This document shows positions 25,179 through 33,355 of a stretch of 44,399 nt of DNA, one piece after another. Positions within the stretch are counted from its first letter, which is position 1. Each line of letters opens with the position of its first letter. Source of the DNA: an uncultured Clostridium sp. (GTDB lineage Bacteria > Bacillota > Clostridia > Lachnospirales > Lachnospiraceae); the NCBI GenBank assembly GCA_900543885.1, contig UQTA01000020.1, forward strand, positions 1 through 44,399. The letters are read 5' to 3'. Under the pieces are notes generated by a model. That model was not told the DNA's origin and did not search any database. It saw nothing but the letters and a program-made list of their open reading frames with translations. The position numbers and the translations under genes were made by a program.

Positions 25179-26162
25179 ATGAATCCTAAGTCAAATCCTG
25201 CTTCTGAAGCCATTTCCATGGTAAAAGCAGCTCAGACAAATGAAGAAGATATTCCCGTAACCCCGCTGCCGAATCCCGGCGAAGGCGGGCCTGTGTATGA
25301 TGGGTCTGCAAGCAATGGTTCCATGGATAACAATTCCGGCAATAACAGTTCTTTTGATGAAAATCTCAGTTCTGTTCCTGTCGTTCCTCTGCCAAATCCC
25401 GGCGAAGGCGGACCTGTATACAGCGGGCCTGATCATAACCGGCCTTTCGGCGGCATGGGACAATACGGAAACTCTCAGGTACCTGTATACCGTCCTGTTT
25501 TCCCTTCCAACGGCTCTATCACCATTTTCCCAGGCATCAGTTTCCCATGTTATAACTGTACCACTTCTTCAAGACTGGGCCGCATACGTATTTTAAACGC
25601 GTCTTCCGGCTATCCGGCATTTAATGTATCCCTGGGAAACTGGCGTATTGGCGAACAGCTGGATAATGGAGATCTGACCAGCTATGTACAGGCATCTTCC
25701 GGATTCCAGATGGTCACTGTATCCGGTATGAACGGCTATATCTATGTTCAGAAAATGGTCACGATCCGGTCAGGTTCAGCCTCTACAGTAGCTATCGTCA
25801 ATACCGCCGCAGGACTGGACCTTATGGAAATCTCTGACCTTTCCTGCAGCGGGCCGGCCGGCACCGCCTGCATCCGCGCCTGCAACCTTTCCCCGGATCT
25901 TGGCCCCTTTGATGCAGCCCTTGAAAATCGCGGCAATTCCTACCGTGTCTTTACCAATGTCCGTTTCCAGGAAGTAACCCCATTCTCCAGCTTTGCACCA
26001 GGCTGGTATTCTATCTATGTGTTCCGCACCAATGCATTTAACAGCAGCAATGCCATTGCAGCATCTTCTGCTTCTTTAAATGCAGGTGGTTCTTACACCT
26101 TATATATGTTTAACGGGCCGACCAGTACAGATGGACTGAGAACTCTGATCTTGTCAAACTAA
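25179..26162 (+). CDS. DUF4397-type protein with repeated PLPNPGEGGPVY motif
   Basis: The only clear plus-strand gene; 327 residues. No signal peptide or membrane segment is visible. A low-complexity N-terminal third contains the same motif twice, PLPNPGEGGPVY at 29-40 and 70-81, separated by an Asn/Ser/Asp-rich linker. Then comes a Pro/Gly-rich stretch with a CYNC pair (124-127). Two beta-rich DUF4397-like units follow, at about 133-230 (RIRILNASSGYPAFNV) and 233-325 (CIRACNLSPDLGPFDAAL). GAGG lies just ahead of the ATG. It diverges from yqfC across about 140 bases. The function is unknown; a spore- or cell-surface role is inferred only from context. Confidence 0.82.
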   Translation: MNPKSNPASEAISMVKAAQTNEEDIPVTPLPNPGEGGPVYDGSASNGSMDNNSGNNSSFDENLSSVPVVPLPNPGEGGPVYSGPDHNRPFGGMGQYGNSQVPVYRPVFPSNGSITIFPGISFPCYNCTTSSRLGRIRILNASSGYPAFNVSLGNWRIGEQLDNGDLTSYVQASSGFQMVTVSGMNGYIYVQKMVTIRSGSASTVAIVNTAAGLDLMEISDLSCSGPAGTACIRACNLSPDLGPFDAALENRGNSYRVFTNVRFQEVTPFSSFAPGWYSIYVFRTNAFNSSNAIAASSASLNAGGSYTLYMFNGPTSTDGLRTLILSN

Positions 26163-26171
26163 TTGAATAAA

Positions 26172-26201
26172 GAAGGGGCTGCATTTTTTTACAGTCCCTT
26201 C
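26172..26201. terminator. Terminator between convergent genes
   Basis: GAAGGGGCTG (26172-26181) pairs with CAGTCCCTTC (26192-26201) with one G-T pair. It lies just after the DUF4397 stop and before the end of the oppositely oriented sensor kinase. The T tract is poor on the plus strand and TTTATT on the minus strand, so it may serve both genes weakly. Confidence 0.6.
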
Positions 26202-26229
26202 CCATTTTCTGATCATGTATGCAATTCTC

Positions 26230-29055
26230 TTATTTTATAAAGTATAACAACGTCTTTACTGTTCGCTCCAACTCCAAAGGTTTTTCCAGGAACTCGTTCA
26301 TTCCCGCCTGAGCGCATTTCTGTCTGGCTTCTTCTGACACGCAGGCAGTAGCCGCAATAATAGGAATTGTCTCCCCATCTTCTCTTCCACAGGTACGGAT
26401 CGCTTTCGCCGTTTCATAACCGTCCATCACCGGCATCATAATATCCATCAGCACTGCATCAAAGCTGCCGGACGGCCTGTCTAAATACTCTTTCAAAGCC
26501 TGTTTTCCGTCTTTTGCAGTTACAACACTGGCTCCCGCTTCTTCCAGCATAAAGCGGGCAATTTCTGCATTCAGCTCATTGTCCTCTGCTAAAAGAATGC
26601 AGGTACCGGAAAGGTTTTCTACATCTTCTTTTCCATTTTTACCATTTTTAAGAACCGGATCCTGCGCGTTTTCTTCCTTCACCGGCGCTAACTCAAATGG
26701 CAGAACAAATTTTACAGAAGTCCCCTCATCCGGGTTGCTGTCAATATGGATCGTACCATGCATCTGCCAGATCAGCGTTCTGGCAATAGGCAGTCCCAGT
26801 CCTGTTCCCTGATAAACGGTTCTGGCATCTGCTTTTTCCTGGGTAAAAGGCTCAAATGCATGGGCCAGAAATTCTTTTTTCATTCCAATCCCTGTATCTA
26901 AAATATTGCATTTATATATAACCTTTCCGCTGCCAAACTCTAATTCATCCTTCCAGTAAATACATCCTCCAGGCTTATTATATTTTATGGCGTTCTCCAG
27001 GATATGCCGGAATATTTCACGGATATGCTCTTTATTGGCTATAACAAGAGGCCAGCTTTCTGCTGTGTTCTTTTGCTCCCGAACCAGTTTGATTCCCTGC
27101 TCATCTGCTTTTAAAATAGCTGTATCCAGAATTTCTGTCACAAGAGCAGACAGATCCGTTTCCGTCTGTTCTTCTTTCTCAGTTCCGCTTTCCAGCTTAT
27201 TCATCTCCATAACATTATCCACCAGATTCAGAAGCTGATATACTGCGATCTTCGCTTTACGCCGGTTATCTTCTAGCAATTCAGGGTCGTCACATTTGCG
27301 ATTCATCTCTAAGATGCCAAGAATCGCATTCAACGGTGTCCGCATATCATGAGACATATTGTTTAAGAATACCTGTTTTACACGGCTGGCTTCTTTCGCC
27401 TGACGCAGCGCATCCTCCAAAACCTGATTCTGATGTACTTCCTTTTTTGCGGTTTTACGCAGAGAAATGATATGAACAGCTGCTAACATTATGATAATAA
27501 ACAGAATACCTGCTGCAATAGCTCCTATAAACAACAGATTATCTTTCAGGAAATCATCCGGCGTATAAGTCATCAAAGCGCTGATATAAGGATAAGCATG
27601 ATTCAAACCATAACCATCCCCCAATATACTGATGCCATGATTCAACAGGCGTAAAAGAGCTGTATCGCCGTAAGCTACGCCAAAACACCTTTCGTCCGGC
27701 TCTGGAAGAGACCGGATCTGCAAATCATTATCCATTCCGATCAGTTTCGCTGAGCGAAGCACATTGATAACAGTACTGTCCGCCTCCCCTGTTCTGACCG
27801 CTTTAATGCATTCCTCAATATTATTACAGAGAAGGATCTGGGCATCGGGGAAATTTGCCGCAACATAATAATATTGCAGTTCATTATCCTTATTAACTGC
27901 CATTTTTTCTGTAATATCTTTTTCATCACCGGCTGCATACACCAGATCCATACCCGACTGAACGACGCAGGAGCTTTGCTGATACCGCATTTTTTCTGCA
28001 TAGGGGATCTGACCGCCTACAGGAAAGACCACATCTACTTCTCCCTGTTTCAGGGCTTCTACCATCTCTTCATGACTGCTAAAGCCCTTATAAACAAGCT
28101 CCGGCTTATATGCCTGTCCCGGAAGAGCCGCAAACAGATCTGGTATGATATCTGCGATCAGCCCTGTAACTTTCCCTTCTTCATCTGTATCACTGTAGGG
28201 CATATAATGTTCCAGGTAACCGATCTTTACCTTCGTGTGTGTTTCCATCCATTCCTGTTCCTGTAGAGAAAGGAATACACTGACTGCGCTGTCTGCAGAA
28301 TATTTATTGCGAAGCGTTTCCAGATAAAATACATCCTGTGTGTTTATAATGTCTAACACCATATCCAGTTCTTTTAAAAGATCCGGCCGTTCTTTCGATA
28401 CACACAGATAATAAGGTTGCTTTCCAATGATCTCTACCGGTGTGATGCCGGTATAATCATAAACAATGTTATCTGCACTGACAAAGCCATCAATCTGTCG
28501 GGCATTAAAAGCTGCTGCACAATCTGCAAGATACTTATATGTAACGATTTCTATGTCTGCTTGATTTTCAGCCTTCCATTTTTCTAAAGCTGTAAGGATC
28601 TTCTTTTCTTCCACTACACCGATCTTTTTTCCTTTGTAGGAAGCAATATTGGCGCTTTTCATAGAATTATCATCAGAGTCCTTGTAAATGTAAAAGGTCT
28701 CTTTTAACATATCCTGCTGCGGAAATAAAACCTGCTCCTTACTATCCTCAGAATAGGCAACTCCCGCCATCATATCGATCTGGCCTGCTGCCAGCTTCTC
28801 ATAAAGAGATGCCCAGTCCCCAGGTACATACTCATACTGCCAGCCTGTATAGGAAGCGACTTTTTGCATATACTCATAGCTGTACCCTCTGTACAGAGTA
28901 CTTACCCCATCACCTTCCTGAAAATCCTTTGCCTGGTAATAACCCACTTTTACAGTCTTCGGTTCCTCTTCTGCACCATAAGCAGTAAATATCCCTAAAA
29001 AACAGATCAAACTGACAATGCACAACCATATTGTAGATAGCCTAAGTTTTTTCAT
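26230..29055 (-). CDS. Hybrid sensor histidine kinase with two solute-binding domains
   Basis: A 941-residue BvgS/EvgS-like kinase. Order: signal peptide 1-27; periplasmic-binding-protein-type domains at about 34-250 (VKVGYYQAKDF) and 276-497 (VKIGYLEHYMPYSD); membrane segment about 507-530; HisKA with His569 in NMSHDMRTPLNA; and an ATPase with Asn688, DTGIGM (720-725) and GTGLGL (750-755). A receiver domain spans 819-941 with the acceptor Asp871 in LMDIMMPVMDG. No Hpt domain or separate response regulator is nearby, so the output partner is unknown. GAGGG precedes the ATG at 29055; the longer frame to 29094 is not needed. Ligands are probably small amino-acid-like solutes, by inference from the domain family. 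Confidence 0.93.
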   Translation of the reverse strand: MKKLRLSTIWLCIVSLICFLGIFTAYGAEEEPKTVKVGYYQAKDFQEGDGVSTLYRGYSYEYMQKVASYTGWQYEYVPGDWASLYEKLAAGQIDMMAGVAYSEDSKEQVLFPQQDMLKETFYIYKDSDDNSMKSANIASYKGKKIGVVEEKKILTALEKWKAENQADIEIVTYKYLADCAAAFNARQIDGFVSADNIVYDYTGITPVEIIGKQPYYLCVSKERPDLLKELDMVLDIINTQDVFYLETLRNKYSADSAVSVFLSLQEQEWMETHTKVKIGYLEHYMPYSDTDEEGKVTGLIADIIPDLFAALPGQAYKPELVYKGFSSHEEMVEALKQGEVDVVFPVGGQIPYAEKMRYQQSSCVVQSGMDLVYAAGDEKDITEKMAVNKDNELQYYYVAANFPDAQILLCNNIEECIKAVRTGEADSTVINVLRSAKLIGMDNDLQIRSLPEPDERCFGVAYGDTALLRLLNHGISILGDGYGLNHAYPYISALMTYTPDDFLKDNLLFIGAIAAGILFIIIMLAAVHIISLRKTAKKEVHQNQVLEDALRQAKEASRVKQVFLNNMSHDMRTPLNAILGILEMNRKCDDPELLEDNRRKAKIAVYQLLNLVDNVMEMNKLESGTEKEEQTETDLSALVTEILDTAILKADEQGIKLVREQKNTAESWPLVIANKEHIREIFRHILENAIKYNKPGGCIYWKDELEFGSGKVIYKCNILDTGIGMKKEFLAHAFEPFTQEKADARTVYQGTGLGLPIARTLIWQMHGTIHIDSNPDEGTSVKFVLPFELAPVKEENAQDPVLKNGKNGKEDVENLSGTCILLAEDNELNAEIARFMLEEAGASVVTAKDGKQALKEYLDRPSGSFDAVLMDIMMPVMDGYETAKAIRTCGREDGETIPIIAATACVSEEARQKCAQAGMNEFLEKPLELERTVKTLLYFIK

Positions 29056-29109
29056 AGATTTCCCTCTTTTACCTCTATTCTTTGATACTATCACAATCCG
29101 CCAATTTTC

Positions 29110-30195
29110 TCAATTATAATGTTTTTCAATGCCGAATCCCTTTAAAAAATCCAGTTTTTCTCCCGTTTCCAGAGCCGCTGCCATGGTGATCCCATCTCCC
29201 GCCTGTTTTTCGACAAGCAGTGTTCCCCCTGCTGCACAGGCAGACCGTTCACAAACATTTCCCACTCCGATCTGCTTTTTTACAAAAGCTGATTCTTTAA
29301 AATCACCAGGCACCTGATTCAACTGCTCTGCAGGATAGAAACGCTGTTCACAAGGCTCTTCTCCATCAAATACCTGCTTTAAAGCTAAAACGGCCGGTTC
29401 ATCCTGTTTTACATCCACAGAAGCAACTGCTTTCACAGCAGCAGCCTCGATCTTATTCTCTTTTAAGAAAATCAAAACTTTTTCCCTCATAAATTCCGGA
29501 TCTGTTCCTCTGCGGCATCCCACCCCAAGAACCACTGCTTTTGGAACAAGGCGCAGACTGTCTGGCATAGTATCTGTTTTTATTGTGATCTGGATATTTT
29601 TTTCGCACTGTTTTCCTGATACAAATCCTTCCGGCAATGTACTTAAGGGCAGATCACTGAAAACGCCGATCTTCTTTCCATCCAGGACTGCTGCTGATAT
29701 ATTTTTGGCTTCTTTCCGGTCCATGATCTTCATATGATAAGCTGCTGCAAACAGATCCACTGCAAATTTTCCATTTACATCGGTTGCTGTGGTGATCACA
29801 GGCACTGCTCCCAGCCAGTCTGCAATGCGTCTTGCAAGCTCATTGGCGCCGCCCACATGTCCGGATAAAAGAGGGATCACAAACCGGGTAGCTTCGTCTA
29901 CGGAAACCACCGGCGGATCCGTCATCTTATCCTTCACCCATGGCGCAATAGCCCGTACTGCAATCCCTGCGGCGCTGACAAAGATCATTCCTCTTTTTTC
30001 TGCAAACATCCGGCCAGCCCATAGAGAGAGAGAGCCTTCTTCCCGTTCTTTCAGCCCTTCTTTTTTCCATTCTTTCCTTAAAAATCGTCCAGGGACTACT
30101 GCTTCGCAGTCTTCCCCTTCTTCCTGTAATCGCAAAAAAAGGCGCCTGCATACCCAGGCACCTCTTTCAGTAAAGCATATTACTGCATATTTCAT
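29110..30195 (-). CDS. cbiG: Cobalt-precorrin 5A hydrolase CbiG
   Basis: CbiG opens the delta-lactone of cobalt-precorrin-5A and releases acetaldehyde in anaerobic cobalamin synthesis. The 361-residue protein shows the central CbiG pattern FVSAAGIAVRAIAPWVKDK, then DEATRFVIPLLSGHVGGANELA. The C-terminal domain begins at AVVLGVGCRRGT. ATG 30195 (MKYAVICFTERG) matches relatives; an earlier TTG at 30261 is possible. No other cobalamin gene is in the window, so the gene is separated from its pathway. A perfect inverted repeat lies about 60 bases upstream. Confidence 0.9.
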   Translation of the reverse strand: MKYAVICFTERGAWVCRRLFLRLQEEGEDCEAVVPGRFLRKEWKKEGLKEREEGSLSLWAGRMFAEKRGMIFVSAAGIAVRAIAPWVKDKMTDPPVVSVDEATRFVIPLLSGHVGGANELARRIADWLGAVPVITTATDVNGKFAVDLFAAAYHMKIMDRKEAKNISAAVLDGKKIGVFSDLPLSTLPEGFVSGKQCEKNIQITIKTDTMPDSLRLVPKAVVLGVGCRRGTDPEFMREKVLIFLKENKIEAAAVKAVASVDVKQDEPAVLALKQVFDGEEPCEQRFYPAEQLNQVPGDFKESAFVKKQIGVGNVCERSACAAGGTLLVEKQAGDGITMAAALETGEKLDFLKGFGIEKHYN

Positions 30196-30247
30196 CCTGC
30201 TACCTGTACCCTTTGGCTCAAATCTGATGAAGCCTTTCTTATCTCTG

Positions 30248-30272
30248 ATTATATGGGACAATTGTTTGTCCC
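30248..30272 (-). promoter_or_regulatory. TATAAT and perfect inverted repeat upstream of cbiG
   Basis: GGGACAA (30255-30261) and TTGTCCC (30266-30272) are exact complements with a four-base spacer. One base further, the minus strand has TATAAT (30248-30253). A matching -35 box is not evident. The layout suits an operator overlapping a promoter, or a small hairpin. Confidence 0.35.
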
Positions 30273-30298
30273 TGGTGTACTGTAAGTATACAGGATTT

Positions 30299-30511
30299 TT
30301 AGTTTTCTTTCAATGCCTCCTCTTTTAACTGACGCTTCCGGCCTGTGATCATACCGCCAATGCGTCCGCTTTCTTTGGAAGTAAGGCTTTTCCAGCCTTT
30401 TTGCAGCACTTTTTCATCTAATCCCAATTCCTGGGCGATCTCAAATTTTAACTGTTCATCCGGTGTCATATTGTGAACATCAAACTCTTTTTTCTTCTTT
30501 GACTTTCCCAT
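30299..30511 (-). CDS. Divergent alpha/beta-type small acid-soluble spore protein
   Basis: A 70-residue basic protein. The segment KFEIAQELGL near 22-31 matches the first conserved block of DNA-binding SASPs. SGRIGGMITGRKRQL near 48-62 matches the second block, where classical members have NGSVGGEMVKRLV. Such proteins coat and protect spore DNA. The Lys-rich start (MGKSKKKKE) and the longer spacing between blocks place it in the clostridial side group. AAGGAG nine bases upstream fixes the start. A candidate sigma-G promoter lies about 50 bases ahead. Confidence 0.85.
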   Translation of the reverse strand: MGKSKKKKEFDVHNMTPDEQLKFEIAQELGLDEKVLQKGWKSLTSKESGRIGGMITGRKRQLKEEALKEN

Positions 30512-30559
30512 GTTTTATAACTCCTTTATAAATAACGTTTTTCATCCATCCGTTATAAA

Positions 30560-30589
30560 AAGTATATCCTTTTTCATGGAAAAGCATTC
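30560..30589 (-). promoter_or_regulatory. Candidate sigma-G promoter for the spore protein gene
   Basis: On the minus strand GAATG (30585-30589) fits the sigma-G -35 pattern. TATACTT (30560-30566), 18 bases downstream, matches five of seven bases of a CATACTA-type -10. Forespore expression under sigma-G is the rule for this protein family. Confidence 0.4.
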
Positions 30590-30600
30590 AAAACCGCTGC

Positions 30601-30636
30601 AAAAAAGAAAGACAGCTCCAAAAGGAACTGCCTTTC
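30601..30636 (-). terminator. Intrinsic terminator of the ispH-rpsA operon
   Basis: On the minus strand GAAAGGCAGTTCC and GGAGCTGTCTTTC form an uninterrupted 13-bp stem (two G-T wobbles) with a TTTT loop, followed by six T residues. On the plus strand the wobbles become mismatches, so the element works in the direction of ispH-rpsA, which ends 20 bases upstream. Confidence 0.9.
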
Positions 30637-30655
30637 CATTATTTACATTCAGTTA

Positions 30656-32632
30656 TTACTTTGCGTAAGAATCGATATCTACATCAGCAACATCTTCATT
30701 CTGAGGTGCTGCCTGAAGAGCCTTCATGCTTAAGCTGATCTTATGATCATCTTCGTTGAAATCTACAACCTTAGCTTCGATTTCCTGGCCGATCTTTAAT
30801 ACATCAGCTGGCTTCTCGATGTGCTCTCTGGAAATCTGAGATACATGAAGCAGTGCGTCAACACCTGGCTCTAACTCTACGAAAGCGCCGAAGTCTGTCA
30901 TACGAGCAACACGACCGGTTACTACGCTGCCTGCTGCATACTTCTCAGCTGCATTTGCCCATGGATTAGCCTCTGGGAACTTTAAGCTTAATGCGATCTT
31001 CTCGCCCTGGATATCTTTGATCAGAACAGTAACCTTATCGCCGGACTTGAATACCTTCTTAGGATTCTCAACACGGCCCCAGCTCATCTCAGAGATGTGA
31101 AGCAGACCATCAGCTCCGCCTAAATCGATGAATGCACCGAAGTCTGTTACGTTCTTAACAGTTCCTTCTACCTTATCACCAACCTGGATCTTGGAGAACA
31201 GCTCTTCTTTCAGTTTAGCCTTCTCAGCAACTAAAAGCTGCTTTCTGTCACCAATGATTCTTCTTCTCTTAGGATTGAACTCAGTGATTACAAACTGGAT
31301 CTCCTGTCCTGCGTACTTGGAAAGATCCTTCTCATAAGTATCAGATACAAGGCTTGCTGGAATAAATACTCTGGAGCCTTCTACTTCAACGCTTAAACCG
31401 CCGTCTAATACCTGAGCTACTTTCGCAGTCAGAACTTCCTGGTTCTCATATGCTTCTTCCAGACGCTTATTGCCTCTGTCAGCTGCCATACGCTTGTAAG
31501 ATAAGGATACCATGCCAACACCGTCATTCAGCTTGATAACCTTAGCTTCCATTTCTTCACCAATCTGTACCTTGGTAGTTAAATCTACACTATTGTCATT
31601 GCTGTACTCGTCACGGGTGATAACGCCCTCAGACTTGTTGCCTGCAATACTCAGAATAATCTCATCTTTATTAACTTCGATGACCTGACCGGTAACTATC
31701 TCTCCTGTACGTATTGGTTTGGTGGATTCTTCCTCTTCCTTTAATAACTCTGCAAAACTCTGCTCTGCCATTCTGGTATGAACCTCCTCAATAATCTTTT
31801 TTGGGGTGGATGCCCCAGCTGTAATACCTACGCTGCGCACAGAAGATACACTGTCAGGATCTAAATCGCCGAGTGTCTGAATGTAAAATGTATTTTTACA
31901 CTCCTTGAGACAGATCTCGTAAAGCTTCTGGGTGTTGGAAGAATGTCTGCCACCAATGACGATCATAGCCTCAACCGAAGATGCGATACGTGCTGCCTCC
32001 ACTTGTCTTTCCTGTGTTGCATTGCAAATCGTATTTAAAACACTACTATCATAACCCTTTTTTGAAATTTTTTCAACTAATTCTTGAAATTTGTTATAAT
32101 TAAATGTCGTCTGGGACACGATACAAAGCTTTTTCCCCTCTGGGAGGTTATATTCTTTTGCATCAGCCTCATTTTCCACTACAACTGTGTCACCATTTCC
32201 CCAGCCCCGGATACCTTCTACCTCCGGATGCGCCGGACTTCCGATGATAATGACGGCTTCTCCGGCCCTGGAATGTTCATCTACGATCTTATGGATCTTT
32301 TTCACAAAGGGGCAGGTTGCATCAACCACATTAACCCTTCGGGAATTTAAGATATCGTAAACATGGCGGCTGACCCCATGGGAACGGATGATCACTGTTC
32401 CCTGACCTTCCTGAAGGTTTTTAAGATCCTCCTCTGTGTCTAATACCTGCACTCCCTTTTCTTCCAGATCGCGGACTACCTCTTCATTGTGAATAATAGG
32501 ACCATAGGTATAGATCGGCCCCTGGGCTTTTCCCTCTTTCACTGCCTGAATCTGTTCATAGACCCGATTCACGGCCCGTTCAACACCGAAGCAGAAACCA
32601 GCGCTTTTAGCAACAACGACCTGACGCTCCAT
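30656..32632 (-). CDS. ispH-rpsA: IspH (HMBPP reductase) fused to ribosomal protein S1
   Basis: One 658-residue protein with two parts. Residues 1-285 are IspH, the 4Fe-4S enzyme making IPP and DMAPP in the last step of the MEP pathway; its cluster cysteines are Cys14 (FCFGVERAV), Cys107 (DATCPFVKK) and Cys203 (TICNAT). Residues about 309-640 are four S1 RNA-binding repeats (near 309-381, 398-468, 485-553 and 568-638). DFGAFI/DFGAFV motifs mark the last two. The ATG at 32632 shares a base with the cmk stop (TAATG), with GGAGG nine bases upstream. The fusion is known in clostridia. An S1 with four repeats is shorter than the six-repeat E. coli form. Confidence 0.95.
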   Translation of the reverse strand: MERQVVVAKSAGFCFGVERAVNRVYEQIQAVKEGKAQGPIYTYGPIIHNEEVVRDLEEKGVQVLDTEEDLKNLQEGQGTVIIRSHGVSRHVYDILNSRRVNVVDATCPFVKKIHKIVDEHSRAGEAVIIIGSPAHPEVEGIRGWGNGDTVVVENEADAKEYNLPEGKKLCIVSQTTFNYNKFQELVEKISKKGYDSSVLNTICNATQERQVEAARIASSVEAMIVIGGRHSSNTQKLYEICLKECKNTFYIQTLGDLDPDSVSSVRSVGITAGASTPKKIIEEVHTRMAEQSFAELLKEEEESTKPIRTGEIVTGQVIEVNKDEIILSIAGNKSEGVITRDEYSNDNSVDLTTKVQIGEEMEAKVIKLNDGVGMVSLSYKRMAADRGNKRLEEAYENQEVLTAKVAQVLDGGLSVEVEGSRVFIPASLVSDTYEKDLSKYAGQEIQFVITEFNPKRRRIIGDRKQLLVAEKAKLKEELFSKIQVGDKVEGTVKNVTDFGAFIDLGGADGLLHISEMSWGRVENPKKVFKSGDKVTVLIKDIQGEKIALSLKFPEANPWANAAEKYAAGSVVTGRVARMTDFGAFVELEPGVDALLHVSQISREHIEKPADVLKIGQEIEAKVVDFNEDDHKISLSMKALQAAPQNEDVADVDIDSYAK

Positions 32633-33324
32633 TATGCACATCCTCCATCTGCCTTATATCCTTTTTCACGGACGATCTTTAAGATCTCTTCTACCACCTG
32701 AGCCAATGTCATAGAAGAAGTATCCAAAAGAACCGCATCCTCTGCCTGCTTTAACGGAGAATGCTCTCTGTGCATATCCCTGTAATCTCTGTCTTCAATA
32801 TCCTTTTCAATCTCTTTTAAGTCTGCTTTCATGCCTTTTTCCAGCAGTTCCTTATAACGGCGTGCTGCCCGCACCTTAACAGAAGCAGTAAGGTATATCT
32901 TTGCCGGTGCGTCCGGCAGAACACAGGTACCGATATCCCTTCCATCCATGATCACATTTTCATTTGCTGCCAGCTGCTTCTGAAGCTCCACTAACTTTTC
33001 TCTTACAGGCATATAGCCAGATACAGCAGAGGCCATATTTCCTACTTCTTCCGTACGGATCAGTCCTGAAACATCTTCACCGTTTAAAAGCACCTGCTGA
33101 AGGCCGTCCTGATAGCGTATAGTCACATCTACTTCCGGGCATGATTTTTCGATCTCTTCTGCTGCCTTCGGATCTACCCCTTTTCTTAAAAAGTAAAGAG
33201 CCATGGCACGATACATTGCCCCTGTGTCCACATATACAAATCCAAGTTCCTTTGCCACCAGCTTGGCAATGGTGCTTTTTCCTGCACCTGCAGGTCCGTC
33301 TACTGCAATATTAAAATGGTTCAT
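32632..33324 (-). CDS. cmk: Cytidylate kinase
   Basis: Phosphorylates CMP and dCMP, recycling CMP from RNA and phospholipid turnover. The 230 residues show the P-loop DGPAGAGKST near 9-18, YVDTGAMYRA near 31-40, and the CMP-site segment MDGRDIGTCVLPDA. The LID-region DYRDMHREHSPLKQAEDA follows. AAGGAG ten bases upstream. It sits between an HI0933-type flavoprotein and ispH-rpsA, the common clostridial order. In many bacteria cmk precedes rpsA, so the context agrees. Confidence 0.96.
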   Translation of the reverse strand: MNHFNIAVDGPAGAGKSTIAKLVAKELGFVYVDTGAMYRAMALYFLRKGVDPKAAEEIEKSCPEVDVTIRYQDGLQQVLLNGEDVSGLIRTEEVGNMASAVSGYMPVREKLVELQKQLAANENVIMDGRDIGTCVLPDAPAKIYLTASVKVRAARRYKELLEKGMKADLKEIEKDIEDRDYRDMHREHSPLKQAEDAVLLDTSSMTLAQVVEEILKIVREKGYKADGGCA

Positions 33325-33355
33325 CTATCATTCTCTCCTTTAGCTTTGCTGATTT

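Noticed and set aside
25191..25463. Minus-strand frame opposite the DUF4397 gene
   Set aside because: It mirrors the repeated motif of the plus-strand gene and has no ribosome binding site or family pattern of its own.
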